A stretch of 14,966 bases of DNA from an uncultured Clostridia bacterium (GTDB lineage Bacteria > Bacillota > Clostridia > Christensenellales > CAG-138), in NCBI GenBank assembly GCA_937900325.1, contig CALCEX010000172.1, positions 1 to 14,966 of the forward strand, written 5' to 3'. Within the stretch, counting starts at the first letter, position 1. Every line of letters begins with the position of its first letter. The translations under genes were made by a program, and so were the position numbers. Under the pieces are notes generated by a model, which saw only the letters and a program-made list of their open reading frames with translations, did not search any database and was not told the DNA's origin. Of the stretch, positions 8,865-14,479 are shown piece by piece.

Positions 8865-10196
8865 TTAACCGTTCAGCCTGCTCCACAGCTTCCTGGAAGC
8901 CTCCATGGTGCGGGCGTTTATAGCCTCCTCGTCTATGCCGATAAGCCGGCGATCCTTCATGAGCAGCTTGCCGTTGCACATGGTGGTCTCGCACTGGCGG
9001 CCTGTCATGCCGAATATCATGTGGCCGTCTACGTTTGCATCGGAGAAGGGGGTAAAGCACTTGTAGTCCATGACGATAACATCGGCGGCGGCGCCGGGCT
9101 TGAGTATGCCGAGAGGCGCGTCAAAGTACTTTGCGGCGATCTTGCGGTTGTTCTTGAAGAGCATATCATTGACCTCGCACCATGCTACGTTTGGCATGCA
9201 GGCGTTGTGGCGCTGTATTATCAGGGCGACCTTCAGGCTCTCCAGCATATCGAAGGTATAGCTGTCGGTGCCAAGGCCTACGGTTATGCCCTTCTTTATC
9301 ATCTGCAGCACGGGCGCGCAGCCCACGGCATTTCCCATGTTGGATTCGGGATTGTTGCATACCATCGTGCCTGTCTCCCTGATAATGTCCATCTCGGCAG
9401 GGTTCACATGTATGCAGTGGCCCAGCATGGTCCTGGGGCCGAGTATGCCGTTGTTCAGCAGGCGGTTCACGCTTCGGGTACCGTAATTGTAGGCGGTATC
9501 GTAGACGTCGTTCATTCCCTCGGAGACGTGTATATGGAAGCCGGTCATGCCGTTGTTTTCCTTTACCATCTTTTCAAAGGTCCTGTCGGATATGGTAAAG
9601 AGGGCGTGCCCGCCGAACATTGCGCTTATCATGGGATCCTTTTCCTTTGCGCAGTGGCGTATGAAGTCGCCGTTCTCCCTGATCGCCAGGTCGCACTTCT
9701 CCTCTCCGTCCCGGTCGCTTACCTCATAGCAGAGGCAGGCGCGCACGCCCAGCTCCTTGGCTACTTCCTCAATGGTGAAAAGGCTGCCGGATATCTCGCA
9801 GAAGCTGGCGTGATGGTCGAACAGCGTAGTGCAGCCGGTCTTTATGCTGTCTATGAAGGTGGTATACGCGCTGTACCGGGTACCTTCCAGATCCAGGTTG
9901 CGGTCTATGGCCCACCACATTCCGTCCAGTATCTCATAGAAGTTAGTGGGGTTGTATCCCTTTATGGAAAGGCCGCGGGCAAGGGCGGAATATATATGGG
10001 AATGCACGTTTATGAATGCGGGCATTATGACGTTGCCTTTAGCGTCTATAAACTCCGCTTCGGGATACTTTGCCGTCAGGGCCGCCGTCTCGCCCAGCTC
10101 AATTATTTTTGTCCCGTCTACCACTACGCCGCCGTTCTCTATGTAGGGCATTGCATCGTCTCTGGTTATGACCTTGCCGTTCGCTATGAGATACAT
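8865..10196 (-). CDS. ssnA: SsnA, putative aminohydrolase/chlorohydrolase of purine/selenium gene clusters
   Basis: This 443-aa protein belongs to the metal-dependent amidohydrolase family, related to guanine deaminase and triazine hydrolases. The usual metal and catalytic positions are present: HxH at H65/H67, HIHVSEG with H221/H223, GHCIH with H260/H263, and the late strand Asp at D311 in GLGTDSYTF. The segment after the first HxH (ARGLSIKGYNPTNFYE) is typical of SsnA. The true reaction is not settled in the family; hydrolysis of a purine-derived ring or deamination fits the context. It is the first gene of the operon, with ygfK 30 bp downstream. A GAGGAGGAAG ribosome binding site lies about 8 nt before the ATG. 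The preceding leader contains a terminator-like hairpin, and a promoter lies at 10319-10348, so expression is probably conditional. Confidence 0.94.
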   Translation of the reverse strand: MYLIANGKVITRDDAMPYIENGGVVVDGTKIIELGETAALTAKYPEAEFIDAKGNVIMPAFINVHSHIYSALARGLSIKGYNPTNFYEILDGMWWAIDRNLDLEGTRYSAYTTFIDSIKTGCTTLFDHHASFCEISGSLFTIEEVAKELGVRACLCYEVSDRDGEEKCDLAIRENGDFIRHCAKEKDPMISAMFGGHALFTISDRTFEKMVKENNGMTGFHIHVSEGMNDVYDTAYNYGTRSVNRLLNNGILGPRTMLGHCIHVNPAEMDIIRETGTMVCNNPESNMGNAVGCAPVLQMIKKGITVGLGTDSYTFDMLESLKVALIIQRHNACMPNVAWCEVNDMLFKNNRKIAAKYFDAPLGILKPGAAADVIVMDYKCFTPFSDANVDGHMIFGMTGRQCETTMCNGKLLMKDRRLIGIDEEAINARTMEASRKLWSRLNG

Positions 10197-10227
10197 ATTT
10201 TCTTCCTCCTCTTTTGCTGATAATGAT

Positions 10228-10270
10228 AAAAACGCACCGGCTAAAACACGATTTGTTTTAAGCCCGCGCG
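10228..10270 (-). terminator. Terminator-like hairpin in the ssnA leader (attenuator)
   Basis: In the minus-strand RNA, CGCGC (10266-10270) pairs with GUGCG (10233-10237). A G-G mismatch follows, then GGCU/AGCC (10261-10264 with 10239-10242), a bulged U and AAAAC/GUUUU, closing a 7-nt loop. UUUUU (10228-10232) follows the 3' arm directly. This has the form of an intrinsic terminator, yet it lies between the ssnA promoter and the ssnA start codon. Confidence 0.6.
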
Positions 10271-10273
10271 CGC

Positions 10274-10315
10274 AGCACTTCCTTACAGCTTCCGATATGC
10301 CTTACTGTTTGTGCT
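10274..10315 (-). promoter_or_regulatory. Structured 5' leader domain of the ssnA operon (candidate riboswitch or protein-binding RNA)
   Basis: The transcript is expected to begin at or next to AGCAC (10311-10315). AGCAC pairs with GUGCU (10274-10278), and inside it ACAG (10305-10308) pairs with CUGU (10285-10288). This leaves an asymmetric internal loop (AA opposite AAGGAA) and a 16-nt terminal loop rich in purines. The domain ends 3 nt before the terminator-like hairpin. GCAC could pair either inside this domain or with GUGC in the terminator 3' arm. I do not recognise a known riboswitch class. Confidence 0.4.
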
Positions 10316-10318
10316 ATT

Positions 10319-10348
10319 ATTTTATCATGCCCGGCAGCGTATAGGCAA
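10319..10348 (-). promoter_or_regulatory. Predicted promoter of the ssnA-ygfK-xdhD-ferredoxin operon
   Basis: On the minus strand TTGCCT (10343-10348) lies 18 bp from TAAAAT (10319-10324), with TGA before the -10 hexamer (extended -10). The start site would be near 10312, giving a leader of about 118 nt. The design closely matches the trkA promoter at 2581-2610. The weak -35 would suit an activator bound at the dyad centred on 10376. Confidence 0.65.
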
Positions 10349-10365
10349 TAGCTATTTTTGCCCTG

Positions 10366-10386
10366 CGGCCGAAAATATTTCAGCCG
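10366..10386. promoter_or_regulatory. 21-bp dyad between the divergent promoters, candidate operator
   Basis: The sequence reads CGGC-c-GAAA-ata-TTTC-a-GCCG, a near-perfect inverted repeat with two 4-bp half-site blocks on each side, centred at 10376. The centre is about 64 bp upstream of the expected ssnA start and about 66 bp upstream of the expected regulator start, so one bound dimer could act on both promoters. The adjacent YheO/DauR-like gene is the obvious candidate to bind it; that is inference. Confidence 0.5.
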
Positions 10387-10405
10387 GAAATAAAAACTTT
10401 TTCCG
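10385..10405. repeat. Second inverted repeat beside the regulator promoter
   Basis: CGGAAA (10385-10390) and TTTCCG (10400-10405) form an inverted repeat with a 9-bp A/T-rich spacer. It overlaps the edge of the 21-bp dyad and ends just before the regulator -35 region, so it could be an autoregulatory site. The short arms make chance occurrence possible. Confidence 0.35.
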
Positions 10406-10406
10406 C

Positions 10407-10435
10407 TTTTGCCCCGCCTGAATGTATGGTATAGT
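10407..10435 (+). promoter_or_regulatory. Predicted promoter of the YheO/DauR-like regulator gene
   Basis: TATAGT (10430-10435) is preceded by TGG, giving an extended -10 element. The -35 region is weak: TTTTGC at 10407-10412 with 17-bp spacing, or TTGCCC at 10409-10414 with 15-bp spacing. Transcription would start near 10442, about 40 nt before the ATG. Confidence 0.55.
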
Positions 10436-10482
10436 AATCATATGTTCGTTTACCGCCATCTTACGGCATTTCAGGAGGGAAA

Positions 10483-11115
10483 ATGCAGAATATCACCATA
10501 GATCTTCTCAAGCGCATAGCCGCCGCCATAGCCGCTCAGTTCGGCAGCAACTGCGAGGTCGTGATCTACGACCTCACCTGCGAAAGCCCTGAGGATATGA
10601 TACTTTACATAGAAAACGGCCACGTTTCAAGGCGCAGCGCCAAGGCCGGCCCCAGCCATGTGGTTCTTGAGGCCATGCGGGATGGGCGCAAGGATATCCC
10701 GGACCACTACAACTACCTTACCAAGACCCACGACGGCCGCATACTCCGCTCCAGCACGGTATACATAAAGGACGAAAACGGCAGGGTCGCAGGCGTATTT
10801 GCCATAAACTACGACATGACCGAGCTTATGATGACTCAGTCCGTCATAAACGCCATAGTTCAAAACAATCCCGGAGGCGAGCCGGAGCGCATACCCACCA
10901 ACGTGAACGAGCTGCTGGACGATCTTCTCGAGCAGTCTGTAAAGCTCATAGGCCGCCCGGTAGCCATGATGAACAAGGACGACAAGGTAAAAGCCATACG
11001 CTTCCTCAACGATGCGGGAGCCATGCTCATCACAAAGAGCGGCGACAAGATAGCCAGGTATTTCGGCATCAGCAAGTATACCCTGTACTCCTACCTGGAT
11101 ATTGCCAACCAGTGA
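10483..11115 (+). CDS. YheO/DauR-like transcriptional regulator (PAS-like sensor plus HTH)
   Basis: This 210-aa regulator has two parts. Residues about 7-115 form the YheO-type PAS-like sensor domain, with EVVIYDL near 25-31 and GRVAGVFAINYDMT near 100-113. Residues about 150-208 form the DauR-like helix-turn-helix, ending in AGAMLITKSGDKIARYFGIS and a recognition helix near SKYTLYSYLD. An AGGAGG site lies 6 nt before the ATG. It is the only plus-strand gene and is divergent from ssnA, sharing a 286-bp control region with a strong dyad. From that position it most likely controls the purine/molybdenum hydroxylase operon in response to a small ligand bound by the PAS-like domain. The ligand is unknown; members of this family respond to small molecules such as D-arginine. 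Whether it activates or represses cannot be read from sequence. Confidence 0.92.
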   Translation: MQNITIDLLKRIAAAIAAQFGSNCEVVIYDLTCESPEDMILYIENGHVSRRSAKAGPSHVVLEAMRDGRKDIPDHYNYLTKTHDGRILRSSTVYIKDENGRVAGVFAINYDMTELMMTQSVINAIVQNNPGGEPERIPTNVNELLDDLLEQSVKLIGRPVAMMNKDDKVKAIRFLNDAGAMLITKSGDKIARYFGISKYTLYSYLDIANQ

Positions 11116-11128
11116 CAGTTACCCGGGC

Positions 11129-11155
11129 AAAAAGCGGGCGCCGTGCCCGCTTTTT
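11129..11155. terminator. Bidirectional intrinsic terminator between the regulator and spoVT
   Basis: AAAAAGCGGGC (11129-11139) and GCCCGCTTTTT (11145-11155) form a perfect hairpin with a 5-nt loop, and it has a U-tract in either direction. It lies 13 nt after the regulator stop codon and 5 nt after the spoVT stop codon, so it serves both convergent genes. Confidence 0.9.
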
Positions 11156-11160
11156 CCATT

Positions 11161-11712
11161 TCAGTTTTCCATCTGCTTTCCCATGAAGTTGGCGGCGGTC
11201 TCGCATACCTTCAGCTCGGTATCGCCCACCATATCCCCTGTCTCCCGGCTCACTATCACTACCGCGCCTATTGCGTCGCCGGCGCAGAGTATCGGCACTA
11301 TCACTTCGGCGGTATATTTTTCAGGGTCCTCGCCGTCAATTATGCCCTGCATCTCACACTGTCCCTTGTTTATCACCAGCTTTTCCCTTTCCTTCATGCA
11401 GCGTTCCACGTCCTCATGTATGGGCCGCTCCATAAACTCCTTTTTGCTGCCTCCGGACACCGCTATAACGGTATCCTTATCGCATATCATCGCGGTGCGG
11501 TTGAGGGATTGGTGCAGCGATTCCGCGTACTCTCTGGCAAAATCCCCAAGCTCGCCTATGGGAGAATACTTTTTGAGTATCACCTCCCCTTCCCTGTCCG
11601 TGAATATCTCAAGGGGGTCGCCCTCCCTTATACGCAGTGTCCTCCGTATCTCCTTGGGTATGACTACCCTGCCCAGTTCGTCTATCCGCCTCACTATTCC
11701 TGTCGCTTTCAT
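11161..11712 (-). CDS. spoVT: SpoVT, stage V sporulation transcriptional regulator
   Basis: This 183-aa DNA-binding regulator acts in the developing forespore, where SpoVT adjusts sigma-G-dependent genes in Bacillus. Residues 1-50 are an AbrB-type swapped-hairpin domain, with the typical GIVRRIDELGRVVIPKEIRR and the DPLEIF segment. Residues about 55-180 form a GAF-like C-terminal domain. Length and domain order match B. subtilis SpoVT (178 aa). The start has AGGAGG 5 nt upstream. A sigma-G-like promoter precedes it at 11747-11776, which agrees with the known regulation. It appears monocistronic, ending in the shared terminator. AbrB and Abh are the main alternatives, but they lack a GAF-like second domain. 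The gene is the best evidence that the source organism forms endospores. Confidence 0.95.
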   Translation of the reverse strand: MKATGIVRRIDELGRVVIPKEIRRTLRIREGDPLEIFTDREGEVILKKYSPIGELGDFAREYAESLHQSLNRTAMICDKDTVIAVSGGSKKEFMERPIHEDVERCMKEREKLVINKGQCEMQGIIDGEDPEKYTAEVIVPILCAGDAIGAVVIVSRETGDMVGDTELKVCETAANFMGKQMEN

Positions 11713-11746
11713 GGTTCCTCCTGTGGTAATCTTTGCTTTGTCTTCA

Positions 11747-11776
11747 TAGTATCCGCAGGATTGGCAGCCATATTCA
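11747..11776 (-). promoter_or_regulatory. Predicted sigma-G promoter of spoVT
   Basis: On the minus strand TGAATA (11771-11776) is separated by 17 bp from GATACTA (11747-11753), close to the sigma-G pattern TGAATA / CATACTA. The start would be near 11740, about 28 nt before the ATG. A sigma-A reading (TTGAAT, 18 bp, GATACT) overlaps it but fits less well. Confidence 0.55.
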
Positions 11777-11831
11777 ATTTGATACGCCGTTGTCTTTGGA
11801 AAGAAAAGGAGCCTTTTCCAGCTTTAGCCGC

Positions 11832-11876
11832 AATCAGCGGGGATCCTCCGGATATTCCGGAGGATCCCCGCTGATT
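11832..11876. repeat. 45-bp hairpin with a perfect 21-bp stem
   Basis: Positions 11832-11852 are the exact reverse complement of 11856-11876 around a TAT loop; each arm contains a GGATCC and a TCCGGA block. It begins 11 nt after the stop codon of the P-loop gene and lies upstream of the spoVT promoter. No real U-run follows on the minus strand and only ATTT on the plus strand. It may be a long-stem terminator, an mRNA 3'-end stabiliser or a dispersed palindromic repeat. Confidence 0.7.
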
Positions 11877-11887
11877 TAAAGTTTGCT

Positions 11888-12862
11888 TCAGCCCTTATAA
11901 TGGCTGAACATGGCATCGGTAGCCTGTTTTATGGCCTTGGTCACATCTGCGACCCTGGCCTCATCCCACATATCAGGCTCATTTCTTAAGAAAGAGGTCT
12001 TGTCCACGCGGTTGTCGAATACGCCTATTGGAACATGGTAGGTTTTGCCGTAAGCCTTTACCGTAACGGTGTTTTCCACTTCGCTGTTCTTTATCAGGTA
12101 TTCCATATCGTCGCAGCCATAGTCGCCCAGCATCACCGCCATTGGCACGCCGTGGTGCAAATTTGAGCCCGGGTCGTCAGGATCCGCCCTGTCGGCGTTC
12201 TTGCGGCGGGATTCCTCGGGAGTCACCCATATGTAGAGTATTACCGCCTGTTCCAGTATTTCGGGGCAGAACATGGGCAGGGAATACTGATAGCCGAAGG
12301 TGCCGGTCAGGGGCATCTCCGCTCCATCGGGGCCGCCGCGGGCGCACTCGATTATTATAGTCTTGTTTTCAAAGCTTTCAGGGTAGCCGGCGTGTTTTTC
12401 TTCAAGCATTGCGCGAGCCTCTTTTTCAAGCTTTTCCGCCAGCTCATTGCGCACTTCCTCATCGAGCAGCCCGATTCTGGGCTTTATCCCCGCCGCCTCT
12501 CCCGCTCTGTCTATCCGGTCGAACAGCAGCTTCGCCGCAGAATCCGGCTTTACCACGCCGCGGTTCATCAGGTCATGATAATCCTCGTTCAGAAGGTTGC
12601 ACAGAGTACCCCAATCGCGGCCATCCTTAAAGGGCTCCTCGCCGGGATAGAATATACGCTGCCGCCCCATGGCCTGCAGCTCGTTGTCTATGCGGCGCAT
12701 CATGTGAACATACGGAAAATCGTCCAGCTGAAGGTTTTCGCCTATGTGGAATTCATCCTGCAGTCTCTGCGGCTCAACATGGGCCATAAAATTTCTCACT
12801 TCGGACTTTCCGGATGCGGGCAGTGCCTGCAGAAGCACTACCTTGAATACGTTATTTTTCAT
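11888..12862 (-). CDS. Uncharacterised P-loop NTPase (kinase-like)
   Basis: I do not recognise a characterised family for this 324-aa cytoplasmic protein. A Walker A motif (ALPASGKSE) lies at residues 13-21 directly after a hydrophobic strand. A second buried strand ending in an acidic residue (TIIIECARGG, 168-177) could supply Walker B. ILYIWVTPEESRRKNADR at 208-225 resembles the strand plus Arg-rich lid seen in small-molecule kinases. The middle (about 40-100) is rich in charged and aromatic residues (LQLDDFPYVHMMRRID), and YGKTYHVPIGVFDNR at 271-285 resembles a C-terminal strand of a kinase core. There is no membrane segment. GAGGAGG lies 5 nt before the ATG. It starts 26 bp after the nucleotidase stop with no room for a promoter, so the two are probably one operon. 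A kinase acting on a nucleoside or phospho-compound is possible but unproven. Confidence 0.85.
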   Translation of the reverse strand: MKNNVFKVVLLQALPASGKSEVRNFMAHVEPQRLQDEFHIGENLQLDDFPYVHMMRRIDNELQAMGRQRIFYPGEEPFKDGRDWGTLCNLLNEDYHDLMNRGVVKPDSAAKLLFDRIDRAGEAAGIKPRIGLLDEEVRNELAEKLEKEARAMLEEKHAGYPESFENKTIIIECARGGPDGAEMPLTGTFGYQYSLPMFCPEILEQAVILYIWVTPEESRRKNADRADPDDPGSNLHHGVPMAVMLGDYGCDDMEYLIKNSEVENTVTVKAYGKTYHVPIGVFDNRVDKTSFLRNEPDMWDEARVADVTKAIKQATDAMFSHYKG

Positions 12863-12888
12863 GCTGCCTCCTCGTTGCTTTGCTTAGT

Positions 12889-14400
12889 TTAATATATCAC
12901 TTTAAGCCATCTTTTCTTGTCCACCGCTATATCGCCATGCTTGTCCACATAGGCGATTATAAGCTCGGCTATCTCCGTAGGAAGCTCGCGCACCACTTTG
13001 CATTCCCGGTACACGTCATATCCTCCTGCGCCGGTAGCCCGGTAGTTGTTCAGGCAAAGGGTAAGCTGCCTGTCCTCCGGCAGCTCCTCGCCCCGGTATT
13101 TTATGGATATCACCCTGTCTCCCTCCGGCCTTCTTATATCTTCGGTAACCTCTATGCCGGAGAAGTAATCGTAATTGAAGTGCTGCTCTATGGGCTTGAG
13201 GAATTTCTCGCTTACCGCAGGCTTTCCGTTCTGGCCTATGGTGAAGTATTCCGCGCTGCGCTCCAGAGCCTTCTTCAGCTGCGCCCTGTTCACGGATACG
13301 GTTTTAAGCGTATTGGGGAACACATAAGTGGATACCACATCCCGTATGGTCACCGCCCTGTCCAGGCCCTTCACGCTGTTTCCCAGGCTGGTGGCGGATA
13401 TATCAGCGCCAGTCGCTTCCAACTGTACCTGATTGAAGAAGTTCGCTATCAGGCAGCCGTTAGCGGCCATGTCCGCATGATCCGACGGCAGCAGCGGCAC
13501 ATCCAGACGTCCAATCGGCGTATCAAACCATACCGCCGCCTCGTTCTCCGCAGGTTCAAGCAGCTCCTTTGCCGCTTTCTTCTCCGTCTCTCCCGGCTCC
13601 TCAAGTCGGGATACGGCCGTCACCTTGCCGTCCACTGTCACGCCCATTACCGCATAGCGCTTTGCCCTGTCCGGCGGCTGGCAGGTATATGTACCGCAAA
13701 GCTCAATGCTTTCCGCCGGCATATGCTGATGCCCCGCCAGAAGAACATCGAAATCCAGCTCCTCACATATGCGATAGCCCTGGTTTTCATCCGTAGAGGA
13801 TATGACCCTTCCAGTGCCTGCTTCCTTTTCAAAGCCGCCGTGATATATGCAGATGTTCACGTCAGTACCCGCGGCCTTTAACTCCGCAAGGGCGCTCCCG
13901 GCCGCCGCAAAAGCGTCCGTCACGATTATGCCCCGCATATTTTCAGGCTTTTCCCAGAGCTTTACAAAGTGAGTCGTAATTCCCGTAAGGCCTACCCGCA
14001 GTCCGTTTTCCATGGTTGCCACAGCGGTCCTTTCCACCCCCGCGATGCCCGTCACGTTGGCGCAAAGGCACCTTGCGTCAAGCGCCTTCAGGTATTCCTC
14101 GACAGCCTTCTTTCCGTAGTTGAAGTCGTGGTTGCCCAGCGTCACAAAGTCATATCCGCCAATGTTCATTAGCCTGGCTATAAGCCCGCTTCCGCCGCCT
14201 CTCTTGTTGTAAAGGTAGTAGGTAAAGGGGCTCCCCTGCAGCGTATCCCCGCCGTCGATCACCAGCGTATTCCCATCCTTGCGGAAATTCTGAATGCAGT
14301 TGGCAAGGCCGGAGGGTATCCTTTTCCCGCTTGCGTAATCAATAGGAGAAAAAAAGCCGTGTACATCGCTGGTATAATATATTTTCAATTTCTTTTTCAT
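12889..14400 (-). CDS. Cytoplasmic UshA-like 5'-nucleotidase / metallophosphatase
   Basis: This 503-aa hydrolase has the two-domain layout of the 5'-nucleotidase/UDP-sugar hydrolase/cyclic phosphodiesterase family. Metal ligands of the calcineurin-like domain are all present: DVH at D12/H14, GD at D52, GNHD at N90/H91, H187 in YHGG, and GHQH at H224/H226. The C-terminal substrate domain begins near residue 330, with GNSVKG and the LKKALERSAEYF region. Most relatives are exported, but no signal peptide is visible here, so it probably acts inside the cell on nucleotides or related phosphoesters. The frame is open upstream to 14529, but that extension overlaps the permease gene and terminator. 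The ATG at 14400 starts the conserved core, although its nearest AGGAG is about 20 nt away, so initiation looks weak. The P-loop gene follows 26 bp downstream. Confidence 0.9.
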   Translation of the reverse strand: MKKKLKIYYTSDVHGFFSPIDYASGKRIPSGLANCIQNFRKDGNTLVIDGGDTLQGSPFTYYLYNKRGGGSGLIARLMNIGGYDFVTLGNHDFNYGKKAVEEYLKALDARCLCANVTGIAGVERTAVATMENGLRVGLTGITTHFVKLWEKPENMRGIIVTDAFAAAGSALAELKAAGTDVNICIYHGGFEKEAGTGRVISSTDENQGYRICEELDFDVLLAGHQHMPAESIELCGTYTCQPPDRAKRYAVMGVTVDGKVTAVSRLEEPGETEKKAAKELLEPAENEAAVWFDTPIGRLDVPLLPSDHADMAANGCLIANFFNQVQLEATGADISATSLGNSVKGLDRAVTIRDVVSTYVFPNTLKTVSVNRAQLKKALERSAEYFTIGQNGKPAVSEKFLKPIEQHFNYDYFSGIEVTEDIRRPEGDRVISIKYRGEELPEDRQLTLCLNNYRATGAGGYDVYRECKVVRELPTEIAELIIAYVDKHGDIAVDKKRWLKVIY

Positions 14401-14431
14401 GCAGTCTGTCCGTCCCTGCTCCTTTTGCCAA

Positions 14432-14462
14432 AATGCCCCCGCGCACACGGCGCCGGGGCATT
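14432..14462 (-). terminator. Intrinsic terminator of the phnE-type transporter operon
   Basis: On the minus strand AATGCCCC (14455-14462) pairs with GGGGCATT (14432-14439), with an inner GCGC/GCGC pairing after a G-G mismatch and a 5-nt loop. The 3' arm runs into TTTTGG. It lies 17 nt after the permease stop codon and 31 nt before the nucleotidase start. Confidence 0.8.
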
Positions 14463-14479
14463 CCTTATATTTCGCAGCT

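Noticed and set aside
8133..10220. A 695-codon open frame on the plus strand, opposite ssnA and ygfK
   Set aside because: Its translation is rich in Tyr, His, Ala and Val, crosses the boundary of two well-recognised minus-strand genes and shows no domain. It is a by-product of codon choice in the real genes.
10239..10264. The GGCTAAAAC/GTTTTAAGCC repeat as a protein-binding DNA operator
   Set aside because: It lies downstream of the predicted start site, has a bulge, and forms the inner part of a longer hairpin followed by UUUUU, so an RNA terminator explains it better.
10197..10315. A classical guanine/adenine riboswitch in the ssnA leader
   Set aside because: I could not find the three-way junction or the paired loop-loop sequences of that class; the leader has only two simple stem-loops.
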